From contig JARFRM010000100.1 of the NCBI GenBank assembly GCA_029287235.1, positions 1 to 35,414 on the forward strand: 35,414 bases of DNA, given 5' to 3'. The DNA comes from Thermoanaerobaculales bacterium (GTDB lineage Bacteria; Acidobacteriota; Thermoanaerobaculia; Thermoanaerobaculales; Sulfomarinibacteraceae). Below are positions 1-7,614 of this stretch, one piece after another (position 1 is the stretch's first letter; every line of letters begins with the position of its first letter). The position numbers and the translations under genes were made by a program. The notes beneath the pieces are model-generated. The model saw only the letters and a list, made by a program, of their open reading frames with translations. It had not been told where the DNA came from and searched no databases.

Positions 1-45
1 GGCGAACGCCAGCAGCAGAACCGCACACATTTCGATTCGTTTCAC
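1..45 (-). CDS. Start of a secreted protein (partial, runs off the left edge)
   Basis: Only the first 15 codons are inside the window. A GTG at 43-45 follows an AGGAGGAGG ribosome binding site with a 6-nt gap, and the peptide begins MKRIEMCAVLLLAFA, a positively charged start followed by a hydrophobic run as in a signal peptide. An in-frame ATG at 28-30 is a possible alternative start, but its distance from the ribosome binding site is much longer. The family cannot be told from 15 residues. The 200 bases upstream (46-256) hold a GC-rich hairpin (101-108 with 116-123) and no gene that I can support. Confidence 0.6.
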   Translation of the reverse strand, partial: MKRIEMCAVLLLAFA

Positions 46-256
46 ACCACACCTCCTCCTTGGTTCGCACCTCGCAGGACGTCGTCTCGCGGGTGCTCGG
101 GCGCCGGCGGGCCGGGCCGGCGCGGTTGATGAAGCCATGGCGTTGGTTGACGGTTTCAGTATGGGGTCGAGGCGGGGGGATGTCCCAAAGGAACGCTAAA
201 GGAGAGATAAAACCTGCGATCGGTCATTTGCTCTGATTACCGGTATGTCTCTGAAT

Positions 257-441
257 GGCAAGCAGGGATGCTTGCCGCTACAAAGGCGCGGGGATTGTAG
301 CCGCAAGCTTCCAGCTTGCGAACGGTGTTGCGATCACGTCGGTTGCGCGATGGATCTCTGGTTGGGGGCCCTGAATGGCAAGCAGGGATGCTTGCCGCTA
401 CAAAGGCGCGGGAACTTGTAGCCGCAAGCTTCCAGCTTGCG
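257..441. repeat. Two REP/BIME copies 3' of the RAYT gene
   Basis: Two near-identical units lie at 257-320 and 377-441, starting 120 bp apart. Each holds two short palindromes: GGCAAGCA/TGCTTGCC (8-bp stem, loop ggga) and CGCAAGCT/AGCTTGCG (8-bp stem, loop tcc). Between them GCTACAA and TTGTAGC can pair, so the unit can fold as two hairpins on a shared stem. Each palindrome, read 5' to 3' on its own strand, is preceded by GTAG, the tetranucleotide that marks REP sequences recognised by RAYT enzymes. The 41-bp spacer starting at 321 recurs at 1169, so the whole 120-bp unit has been duplicated. Confidence 0.85.
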
Positions 442-451
442 ATTCCAAACC

Positions 452-1069
452 TCATACGCGGAATCGTGCGCTGCTGAAAGGCCAATCCTCCGGATTGAGG
501 CATAGGCCTGCTGCAACCGGATTGTTCTCGGTGTAGGTGATGAACCGGATCATGGAATCGTGGTTGCGGACCAGGTGATCGAATGATTCGTGTTGCCAGA
601 GCTTGCCTGAGCGGCCGAGAGCGCGGTTGATCGCGGACGCAGTGAAGGATTTCCAGGAATGCAGGATGTCCGAAACACCGTAGTGTTCAAAAGGTGTGAG
701 AACCGCGTGAACGTGGTTCGGCATGACGACCCAGGCGTGAAGACCGTATCGGTTGCCTTGAAAGTGCCCGAGCGCTCCTTCCACGATCTCGGCAATCTCA
801 GGGCGCTTCAAGACCATGGATCCCCGATCGACCAGAGGTTCGGAGAGTCGAGCGAGGTCTTCCGGTTGGTGTTCGTCGTCCTCCAGGCGTCGTCGTCGCT
901 CGAGCTTCGCCGGCACCGAATCACCGAGGCAGAAGGTCACGAAATAGGTGCAGCCGTCCTTATAGAGGTGGGGAAGGGTGCCCCTCGAGCGTCCGAAAGA
1001 AAACGGGGCTTCCTGGGGATCGAGCAGGTTGGTGCAGAGATCCGGTCCTTCGGGCGTCTTGCCGGGCAT
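452..1069 (-). CDS. REP-associated tyrosine transposase (RAYT, Y1/IS200-like fold)
   Basis: This is a 205-residue single-domain enzyme of the Y1 (IS200-like, HUH) transposase family. The metal-binding HVH is at residues 119-121 in the context VVMPNHVHAVLTP. The expected catalytic tyrosine is Y179 in ITYTENNPVAAGL, the typical RAYT C-terminal signature. The length fits RAYTs, which are domesticated transposases that cut and join single-stranded REP palindromes and are normally present as single copies without terminal repeats. The gene sits between two REP/BIME copies downstream and three upstream, all in the same orientation, which supports the assignment strongly. The ATG at 1067-1069 has only a weak ribosome binding site. 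Both key motifs are intact and the frame is unbroken, so the enzyme is probably functional; activity itself is not shown. Confidence 0.92.
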   Translation of the reverse strand: MPGKTPEGPDLCTNLLDPQEAPFSFGRSRGTLPHLYKDGCTYFVTFCLGDSVPAKLERRRRLEDDEHQPEDLARLSEPLVDRGSMVLKRPEIAEIVEGALGHFQGNRYGLHAWVVMPNHVHAVLTPFEHYGVSDILHSWKSFTASAINRALGRSGKLWQHESFDHLVRNHDSMIRFITYTENNPVAAGLCLNPEDWPFSSARFRV

Positions 1070-1103
1070 GGAGCTATGTTACATGGCCGGATGGACTCCG
1101 AAA

Positions 1104-1408
1104 GGCAAGCAAGGATGCTTGCCGCTACAAAGGCGCGGGTATTTGTAGCCGCAAGCTTCCAGCTTGCGAACGGTGTTGCGATCACGTCGGTTGCGCGATG
1201 GATCTCTGGCCTGGGGCCCTGGATGGCAAGCAAGGATGCTTGCCGCTACAAAGGCGCGGGTATGTGTAGCCGCAAGCTTCCAGCTTGCGATCCGCGGATC
1301 GTCTACGTGTTTCGCGCGGCGTAAATGGTCTGGGATCCTGAATGGCAAGCAAGGATGCTTGCCGCTACAAGGACGCTGGAAGTTGTAGCCGCAAGCTTCC
1401 AGCTTGCG
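1104..1408. repeat. Three REP/BIME copies 5' of the RAYT gene
   Basis: Units lie at 1104-1168, 1225-1289 and 1344-1408, starting 121 and 119 bp apart. They share the two palindromes and the GTAG tetranucleotides of the copies at 257-441, with the first hairpin loop changed from ggga to agga. The spacer after the first unit matches the spacer at 321-361 for 41 bp, so the arrays on both sides of the RAYT gene descend from a common 120-bp unit. The third unit has a diverged centre (ggacgctgga in place of ggcgcggg). No coding gene is supported between 1070 and 1491. Confidence 0.85.
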
Positions 1409-1433
1409 GTTCAAGCTCTTCGTGTTCGAAATC

Positions 1434-1454
1434 GACTCACGACTCACGACTCAC
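1434..1454. repeat. Three direct repeats of GACTCAC
   Basis: Three perfect 7-bp units (GACTCAC) lie 38 bp before the start codon of the DUF819 membrane protein. They fall in its probable 5' leader. A related arrangement of six 8-bp GACCTCAR units lies before the NhaC antiporter gene at 15023-15070. Confidence 0.8.
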
Positions 1455-1491
1455 GATTCATCGGGCACGGGCTGCACTACACTCGTCCGCC

Positions 1492-2625
1492 ATGGAAACG
1501 ACGACCTTGATCTCAGCCGACCAGACCTGGGCCTTGTGGGCGGTGCTGCTTTCTGCCGGGGCGTTTGGGCTGTGGGCCGAGAAAACCCGCTGGGGGTCGA
1601 AGCTGTCGGGGGCGGTGATCGCCATCGGGACGACCTTCGTGCTGTCCAACCTGCGAGTCATCCCGAGCGCGGCGCCGGCATACGACGTTGTGTGGGGCTA
1701 CCTCGTGCCGCTGGCCATCCCGCTGCTGCTGTTCAAGGCGGACCTCAAGAGAATCCTGCGCGAGTCGGGGCCGACGCTGTTGGCATTCGCCGCCGGCGCG
1801 GTCGGCACGGTGGCCGGGACGTGGATCGCCTACCAGCTCGTGCCGCTGGGCGAGGAGGGGTGGAAGCTCGCCGGGATCTTCTGCGCCACTTATGTCGGCG
1901 GCTCGCTCAACTACATGGCGGCGTCCGAGGCGTTGGATCTGCGCTCCGGTGATCTGCTGGCGGCGGGGATCGCGGCAGACAACCTCGTCATGACGCTCTA
2001 CTTCCTGGTGCTCTTCGCCCTGCCGTCGGTGGGGTGGTTGCGGAAACGGTACGCCGATCGCGTTGAGGTCGCTCTCGATATCGACGACGGCATAGCGGCC
2101 GGTCCGGGGATCACGCTGGGCGGCATGGCGACCGCCCTCGCCCTTGCGGCGACGCTGTGTGCCGTCGGCTATGGTCTCGCATCCCGGCTCGGCTGGAGCT
2201 CGGCGGGGATCCTCATCGTCACCGCCATGACGGTGGCGTTGGCCACCCTGCGACCGAAGCTCATGGGTGGGATTTCGGGCGCACACGAGGTCGGGGTGTT
2301 GCTGATGCAGTTCTTCTTTGCTGCCATCGGAGCCTCGGCCAACATCGGCGTCGTGCTTCGGGTCGGTCCGTTGCTCTTCGTCTTCGCTGCGTTGATCCTC
2401 ACCGTGCACCTGTTGACGATCCTCGCCGCAGGGCGATTGTTCAAGCTCGACCTCGCCGAGATCGTCATCGCTTCCAACGCCAATATGGGCGGGCCCACCA
2501 CCGCCGCCGCCATGGCGGTGGCGCGGCGTTGGCAAACCCTCGTGATCCCGGCGATCCTGTGCGGGACCCTCGGCTATGCGGTGGCCACGTTCATCGGCGT
2601 GGCGGTCGGACACTGGGTTCGCTGA
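1492..2625 (+). CDS. DUF819 family integral membrane protein
   Basis: This 377-residue protein has about ten hydrophobic membrane segments with small-residue-rich turns. Stretches such as LFKADLKRILRESGP, ATYVGGSLNYMAASEAL and ASNANMGGPTTAAAMA are characteristic of the DUF819 (YjcL-like) family, whose members resemble carboxylate or ion transporters but have no established substrate. Length matches the family. The ATG at 1492 was chosen because the residues upstream in the same frame come from the REP elements and are not family-like. No strong ribosome binding site precedes it. The gene stands alone between the repeat array and the GWxTD gene. A transport role is inference. Confidence 0.85.
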   Translation: METTTLISADQTWALWAVLLSAGAFGLWAEKTRWGSKLSGAVIAIGTTFVLSNLRVIPSAAPAYDVVWGYLVPLAIPLLLFKADLKRILRESGPTLLAFAAGAVGTVAGTWIAYQLVPLGEEGWKLAGIFCATYVGGSLNYMAASEALDLRSGDLLAAGIAADNLVMTLYFLVLFALPSVGWLRKRYADRVEVALDIDDGIAAGPGITLGGMATALALAATLCAVGYGLASRLGWSSAGILIVTAMTVALATLRPKLMGGISGAHEVGVLLMQFFFAAIGASANIGVVLRVGPLLFVFAALILTVHLLTILAAGRLFKLDLAEIVIASNANMGGPTTAAAMAVARRWQTLVIPAILCGTLGYAVATFIGVAVGHWVR

Positions 2626-2634
2626 TCGGCCAAC

Positions 2635-2663
2635 TTGAGACTCGCGGTTGAACGTCTTACCAT
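2635..2663 (+). promoter_or_regulatory. Possible sigma70-type promoter for the GWxTD gene
   Basis: TTGAGA (2635-2640) and TACCAT (2658-2663) are separated by 17 bp and lie 33 bp before the ATG at 2697. The first box matches the consensus at five of six positions and the second at four of six. This is a sequence match only. Confidence 0.35.
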
Positions 2664-2696
2664 GAGGTGCCGGATCAACCGCGCTGGGAGGCGACC

Positions 2697-4166
2697 ATGC
2701 GTTCACGTTTTCTGATCATCACCGCAACATTGATTCTCACGCTCGTGGTCGCTCCCGGGATCATGGCCCAGGACGACGCCGTCGAGACCGAAAGCCTCCT
2801 CGAGTGGGACAAAAGCCCGGCCGGTTTCCTGCTCACCAAGGACGAGGCCAAGGAGTGGAAGAAGATCTCCACCGAGGCCCAGGCCCGTGCATTCATCGAG
2901 CTCTTCTGGGCCAAGCGGAATCCCGATCCGACCAGCGCATTCAACCCCTTCAAGGCCGACTTCGAGAACAAGGTCCGCTATGCCGATGAGCAGTACACGC
3001 ACGAGAAGTCGAGTGGCGCCCTGACCGATCGGGGTCGGGTGCTCATCCTCATGGGCGCACCCCACTATTCGGAGAACCGGTTCCCCACCGAGACCGTCGA
3101 GCGGATCGAGGATCGATCCGTGGGCACCGACGAGGTGCGGGCCAACGCCAAGCTCTGGTACTACGACCCACAGCAGATTCCCAAGGCGTTCGGGATCAAG
3201 GGCTCACGGTTGATCTTCACCTTTTACGAGGACAAGGCCGAGTCCAACAATTTCACCCTCGATCGGTCGCACCAGGACGCCACAATGGCCTTGCGGGCCT
3301 TGTCCAAGGCGCCCGATGTCTATTTGCTTCACCCGGATCTCACCGACGTGCCCAAACCGGTTTCGGTGCCGGGAGGCGAGGCCCCGACGGCGGCACAGCT
3401 GGCGTGGCTCGATGCGGGGTCGGCACCCCTCAACGACAAACTGAAGACGGTGACCGAGGTCGGCGTCGCCGACCCTGGAAACCGACCGTTCTGGCTTCAT
3501 CTCGAGCTGCCCGACGATGCTCCGGTCCTCGATGTCCTTGCCGGACGGGTGAGCTCCACCGACGGCGAAGTCAGAAGCACGTTCCAGATTCCGGCCAAAG
3601 CGCTTGACACCGGGTCAGGTTCCGCCTACCAGCTGACCTTCCCGTTCAGCCCCGGAACCCACAGGCTCGAGGTGGCGGGGGGCGCCGGTGGTGCGGCCCA
3701 GGTTCTCTGGTCGGGTGATGCGGTGATTCCCCCGACCGCCACGGAAGGGACCTGGATGACGCCGTTGATCTTCAGCCTCTCGGTCGTCAAGGAAGACGAG
3801 TGGCAGCTTGGATCACCCTTCGGCTATGGCGCGCTCCACCTCATGCCTCTGACCGAGACGGCGCTGCCGAGCCAGACCGAGCTGTCTTACTTCGGCCACG
3901 TCATTCGCCCGGGTCTCAACGAGGCCGGCGAAACCGCGCTCGAGGTGAAAGTGACCCTCAAGATGGACGGTCAGCGCCTGGGGCGGCCGTTGACGATGAC
4001 CCTGCCCGCGGTTTCAATCGTGGATGACCTCTGGGTCTACGCAAACTCCATCAACCTCGGGGCGCTGCCCCAGACGGGCAGCTACAAGCTCGAGTTCAAG
4101 GTGACAGACACGATTTCAAACGTGTCGGTCGAACGCGATGTGGAGCTCGACATCACGGTGGAGTAG
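2697..4166 (+). CDS. GWxTD domain-containing secreted protein
   Basis: The protein has 489 residues. An N-terminal signal peptide (MRSRFLIITATLILTLVV, cleavage near GIMAQ) is followed by a GWxTD domain at about residues 35-180. Family features include AFIELFWAKRNPDP and TDRGRVLILMGAP. The rest is beta-rich and ends in repeated beta-sandwich-like strands. GWxTD proteins are common in Acidobacteriota and related phyla and their role is not established. The motif that names the family is GWxTD just before RGR; here it reads GALTD, so the tryptophan is missing. The ATG at 2697 follows GGGAGG at a suitable distance, and the upstream extension of the frame would spoil the signal peptide. Secretion is inferred from the signal peptide. 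Confidence 0.88.
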   Translation: MRSRFLIITATLILTLVVAPGIMAQDDAVETESLLEWDKSPAGFLLTKDEAKEWKKISTEAQARAFIELFWAKRNPDPTSAFNPFKADFENKVRYADEQYTHEKSSGALTDRGRVLILMGAPHYSENRFPTETVERIEDRSVGTDEVRANAKLWYYDPQQIPKAFGIKGSRLIFTFYEDKAESNNFTLDRSHQDATMALRALSKAPDVYLLHPDLTDVPKPVSVPGGEAPTAAQLAWLDAGSAPLNDKLKTVTEVGVADPGNRPFWLHLELPDDAPVLDVLAGRVSSTDGEVRSTFQIPAKALDTGSGSAYQLTFPFSPGTHRLEVAGGAGGAAQVLWSGDAVIPPTATEGTWMTPLIFSLSVVKEDEWQLGSPFGYGALHLMPLTETALPSQTELSYFGHVIRPGLNEAGETALEVKVTLKMDGQRLGRPLTMTLPAVSIVDDLWVYANSINLGALPQTGSYKLEFKVTDTISNVSVERDVELDITVE

Positions 4167-4197
4167 GTTAGAAAGTCCGCGCTCCCTCCGGTCGCCG

Positions 4198-4381
4198 CTA
4201 GCCCGACCTTCTCACCGATTTCCTACTGCGGCCGACGTTGCACAGCACCCAGCTGTGATTTCTCATCTCCGGGTGCTCAACGTACTGCAGAGTACGCCTC
4301 CGCGCCCGAAGATGAGAAATCACAGCTGTGCACAGCGCCTCGACGCCCTCGTGACGAAAATTGGTGAGAAGGTCGCGCTAG
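4198..4381. repeat. 184-bp imperfect palindromic element between convergent genes
   Basis: Outer arms at about 4198-4222 and 4357-4381 share CTAGCsCGACCTTCTCACCr. Inner arms at 4250-4276 and 4302-4328 match at 25 of 27 positions, and the centre is CGTACT-gcag-AGTACG (4281-4296). The right outer arm contains the stop codon of the minus-strand gene (4378-4380), and the left arm begins 31 bp after the GWxTD stop. A 47-bp piece (4200-4246) recurs in inverted orientation at 29230-29276 with 44 identities, so this is a dispersed element. It could act as a non-autonomous mobile element, as a bidirectional terminator or as a source of structured RNA; none of these is shown. Confidence 0.8.
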
Positions 4382-5133
4382 AAAATGACGTTACGAATAT
4401 AGAAGTTCTGCACCGAGATCGAGCCGTTGAGCAGCGACTCGGCATCACCGGGTTTGATTCTGAAGGTGCCGGCCGCCTTGCGTGAGGTCTGGACCATCTG
4501 GAGTTCGACGATCTCGGGCGCAATATCCGGATCCGCCTGCCGGATCAGATAGAAGGCCTGACAGACCGTCTCCAGGGCGTGGAAGACCTGATCTTCGGAG
4601 TCCGTCACGGCCTGGATGAAGAAGTAGCCCTGTTGAGTGCCGCCACTGGTGTGGTAGAGATAGAGCTTCTCATCGGCAAAGACCTTTTCGAACGCACGAG
4701 TCACCCGCTCGTCGTGGTAGGGATAGGTCTGAAGTCGGATCCCCGGGGTCGGGGTGGGTGTCGGGGCCATGGTGGTCTTCAGCTCCGGGTTCCGTTCCAT
4801 GGAGTCGAGGGTGACGAAGGATCCGAGGGCCTGCCTTGGCGTCGGCGTCGGTCTGATGTGGCCGTAGACGGCGAGCTCCTCGATCTCGACCGCGTCGCCG
4901 AGACCCTGCTGGTTGTAGCGCTCGGTCTCGATGAGATCGATCTGGGTGAGGGGATAGCTCGAGACCGTGCCCGTCGACAAGGTGATGATGGCAATGTCGC
5001 CGTCAACCTGCATCGGTTCCCTGCATCGGATCTTATGCCCGTTCTTGAGGATCACGACATAGCCGACCGAACCGGCCAGCTGGGCGACGATGAGAAAGAT
5101 GATGACCGCCGCAAGGGCGAGAGCACGCCGCAT
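4378..5133 (-). CDS. Secreted or membrane-anchored hypothetical protein
   Basis: The protein has 251 residues. A hydrophobic N-terminal segment (MRRALALAAVIIFLIVAQLAGS) follows a good ribosome binding site, GGAGG seven bases before the ATG at 5131-5133. Next comes a small beta-rich region (about 25-75, with VVILKNGHKIRC and PLTQIDLIET) like that of periplasmic proteins that read a 'key + value' strand pattern. A Pro/Thr linker (PTPTPTP, near residue 130) leads to a C-terminal domain of about 110 residues with no family I recognise. The stop codon lies inside the right arm of the palindromic element. The gene is read toward the GWxTD gene and away from the regulator upstream. No function is proposed. 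Confidence 0.75.
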   Translation of the reverse strand: MRRALALAAVIIFLIVAQLAGSVGYVVILKNGHKIRCREPMQVDGDIAIITLSTGTVSSYPLTQIDLIETERYNQQGLGDAVEIEELAVYGHIRPTPTPRQALGSFVTLDSMERNPELKTTMAPTPTPTPGIRLQTYPYHDERVTRAFEKVFADEKLYLYHTSGGTQQGYFFIQAVTDSEDQVFHALETVCQAFYLIRQADPDIAPEIVELQMVQTSRKAAGTFRIKPGDAESLLNGSISVQNFYIRNVIF

Positions 5134-5187
5134 GGGATGACCTCCAATATCGGTCCGAGTCAACTTAATTGTAGAGCATCGGGCCGC

Positions 5188-6132
5188 TCAAGTTTGTGAC
5201 ATGTCCGGTCCGGGCGCCTTTTTGGGGCCCTGTCGGGCTGGGTTCCCGGCGCCGGTAAGCGCGCTGAGGAGTTCGCTTCTCGATCGGGTCGATGTCTTGC
5301 GGAAGACGTTTTTCAAGTGATCTCGAACGGTGTGGGGGCTGATCCCCATTCGGTCGGCCAGGCCGGTGGTGTCATAGCCCTGGACGAGTAGCCGCAGGAC
5401 CTCCCTTTCGCGGGGACTGAGCCGGTGTTGGGTGGCATAGTTGTCGATGAAATGATCCCGCGGTCCCCCGATCTCCCGAATGATGGCCAGCACCGCTCGG
5501 CCGAGCCCCTCGGCGCCGGGTTCCAGCATCACGAGCTCCGAGGTGATCTCGACGCCGTTGGAGATCTGAAACCGATCACGCAGAGACTGCTGGTGGTCTC
5601 CATCCTCAAGAAGTTGGCCGACCCGGGAGCAGAGTACGCGAAAGAAGGGCTGCGGGCCCCCGCCGTTCCAGTCCACCCTGAGATCGTGCTCGGTCTGTCT
5701 GGAGATGAGCTCGTCCCCGGGGCCATTTGCGAAGACGATGGTCCCGGTCGGTCCGAAGAGCAGAAAGGCATCCGAGGTGGCTTCGATTGCGCCGCGAAGA
5801 AGCGTCGCCTCAGCCAGCAGGCGCAGCCGGTGAAGCTCGCGACCGAGGATGGTTGTCAGCAGGTTGAGGGACTCTCTCGACGGGAGGGTCTCGCCGTCCA
5901 CGGTGAGGACCGCGGTGGTGACGTCATCGATTTCGAGCTCGAAAGGGACCGGTGGCTTCGAGCGTCGACCGATTTCAAAAAGCCGTTCGCGGTTCGAACC
6001 ACGGGTTCGGATCTCGAGTGTGGCCCAGCGAAAGCCTGTCGCTGCGGCGAAGAACTCGAAGACCTGAGAGATTCCGAGGTCATCGGGTACCGTTACCTCC
6101 GGCGGCAGAATAATGGTTTGGACATCCTCCAT
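5188..6132 (-). CDS. LuxR-type transcriptional regulator with PAS-like sensor
   Basis: The protein has 314 residues. The C-terminal DNA-binding domain is clear: LSPREREVLRLLVQGYD (about 237-253) and ISPHTVRDHLKNVFRKT (about 263-279) form the LuxR/GerE helix-turn-helix. Residues about 112-225 look like a PAS fold (AIEATSDAFLLFGPTGTIVFA). The N-terminal 110 residues may be a degenerate GAF-like domain. There is no receiver domain and no acyl-homoserine-lactone-binding signature, so it is probably a one-component sensor regulator with an unknown signal. The ATG at 6130-6132 has only a weak ribosome binding site. It is divergent from ffh, with about 97 bp between them, and could regulate itself or the secreted protein downstream; that is inference. 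Confidence 0.85.
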   Translation of the reverse strand: MEDVQTIILPPEVTVPDDLGISQVFEFFAAATGFRWATLEIRTRGSNRERLFEIGRRSKPPVPFELEIDDVTTAVLTVDGETLPSRESLNLLTTILGRELHRLRLLAEATLLRGAIEATSDAFLLFGPTGTIVFANGPGDELISRQTEHDLRVDWNGGGPQPFFRVLCSRVGQLLEDGDHQQSLRDRFQISNGVEITSELVMLEPGAEGLGRAVLAIIREIGGPRDHFIDNYATQHRLSPREREVLRLLVQGYDTTGLADRMGISPHTVRDHLKNVFRKTSTRSRSELLSALTGAGNPARQGPKKAPGPDMSQT

Positions 6133-6229
6133 CTCAACCTTGGATTGTACATCGAATAGGCCGAGACATGCTCGATTTTCGCGCTTGCCCTTGACCGTAG
6201 GCGACTCCTGGCCTTAGACTTCCGGTCCC

Positions 6230-7561
6230 ATGTTGGAGGCGCTGCAGGAACGTCTCGGTCGGGTCACCAAGACCTTACGCGGTGAGGGACACCTCACCGA
6301 GTACCACATCGACACCGCGATGCGCGAGATCCGACTCGCGCTCCTCGAAGCGGATGTGGCGGTGGAGGTGGTCACGAATTTCGTCGCCCGGGTGCGTGAA
6401 CGCGCCCTGGGCGGAGAGGTATTGACCTCGGTCACTCCGGCGCAGATGGTCACAAAGATCGTCCACGACGAGCTCATCGAACTCCTCGGCGGTGCGACCA
6501 CCGAACTCGAGTTCAAGGGCCGGCCCGCGGTGGTGATGTTGGTCGGTCTTCAGGGTTCGGGCAAGACCACGACCGCGGCCAAGATGGCGAAGTGGATCAA
6601 GGACAAGAAGAACCTCTTCCCCCTGTTGGTTCCGGCCGACACCTCGAGGCCGGCGGCGCGGGAACAGCTCCTGGTCCTCGGTGAGCAAGCCAAGATCCCG
6701 ACCGTGGACACGAGGGATATGGACGACCCGGAGGCCATCGCCAAGCGAGCCCTGCGGGAGGCGTCCATCAAGGGCTACCAGGTCCTGATCTTCGACACCG
6801 CCGGTCGATTGCACATCGACGACGAACTCATGGACCAGCTCGAACGGCTCAAGGAGATCCTCAAGCCCAAACAAATCCTCTTCGTCGCCGACTCGATGAC
6901 GGGCCAGGATGCGGTGCGGTCAGCACGCGCCTATCACGAAAGGCTCGACATCACGGGCGTCGTCCTCACCATGCTCGACGGTGATGCCCGCGGCGGCGCC
7001 GCGCTCTCGGTGCGCGAGGTTGTCGGGCGACCCATCGTCTTCGCCGGTGTCGGCGAGCGACTCGAAGGACTCGAACAGTTCCACCCCGACCGGATGGCCG
7101 GACGGATCCTCGGGTTGGGGGATGTCGCGAGCCTGGTGGAAAAGGCGCAGGAAGTCGTCGATGACAAGAAGGCGGCTCGTCTCGAGGCCAAGCTCCGAAA
7201 AAACAAGTTCGATCTCGAGGATCTGAGGGATCAGCTGAGCAGCCTCAAAAAGATGGGCCCCCTCGGGCAGGTCATGGAGATGATGCCGGGGATGGGAAAT
7301 ATGCTTCCCAAAGGGGGAGTCACCGAGGGCCAGGAGCGACAGCTCAAGCGGTTCGAATCGTGTATCGATTCCATGACGCCCAGGGAGAGGCGGCATCCGC
7401 AGCTCCTCAATGGATCCCGCAAACGTAGGATTGCCAAGGGATCAGGCACCAGCGTCGAAGAAATCAACCGCCTCTTGCGTCAATACGGTCAGATGCGTAA
7501 GCTGATGAAACGGCTCGGGAAAGCCGACGCCAAGGCGTTGAAGCGACAGCTGGGGATGTAG
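6230..7561 (+). CDS. ffh: Signal recognition particle GTPase Ffh (SRP54)
   Basis: Ffh binds 4.5S RNA and signal peptides and brings ribosomes to the membrane receptor FtsY. The 443-residue length is normal. The N domain covers about residues 1-90. The G domain has the P-loop GLQGSGKTTTAAKMA (106-120), DTSRPAAREQL (G2 region, 137-147), DTAGR (G3, 189-193), and a G4 motif that reads TMLDGDARGG (247-256). The methionine-rich M domain (about 325-435) keeps GSRKRRIAKGSG. The family-standard G4 is TKxD, and here methionine 248 replaces the lysine. The remaining core motifs are intact. The gene leads the run ffh-rpsP-khpA-rimM-trmD, a common arrangement. Confidence 0.98.
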   Translation: MLEALQERLGRVTKTLRGEGHLTEYHIDTAMREIRLALLEADVAVEVVTNFVARVRERALGGEVLTSVTPAQMVTKIVHDELIELLGGATTELEFKGRPAVVMLVGLQGSGKTTTAAKMAKWIKDKKNLFPLLVPADTSRPAAREQLLVLGEQAKIPTVDTRDMDDPEAIAKRALREASIKGYQVLIFDTAGRLHIDDELMDQLERLKEILKPKQILFVADSMTGQDAVRSARAYHERLDITGVVLTMLDGDARGGAALSVREVVGRPIVFAGVGERLEGLEQFHPDRMAGRILGLGDVASLVEKAQEVVDDKKAARLEAKLRKNKFDLEDLRDQLSSLKKMGPLGQVMEMMPGMGNMLPKGGVTEGQERQLKRFESCIDSMTPRERRHPQLLNGSRKRRIAKGSGTSVEEINRLLRQYGQMRKLMKRLGKADAKALKRQLGM

Positions 7562-7614
7562 AAGAATTTTCTGAACATGACGACAAGTGATTGCGAGCAG
7601 GGAGGACCGTTCCA

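Noticed and set aside
659-1324. 221-codon plus-strand frame across the RAYT gene and repeats
   Set aside because: It is antisense to a gene with clear HVH and Tyr motifs and runs into the repeat units; no family likeness.
257-1408. CRISPR array
   Set aside because: The repeats are spaced about 120 bp apart, contain internal palindromes with GTAG and share spacers; there are no cas genes. A REP/BIME set explains them.
1513-2706. 397-codon minus-strand frame over the DUF819 gene
   Set aside because: It is the high-GC mirror of a membrane protein with family signatures; the product is charged low-complexity sequence.
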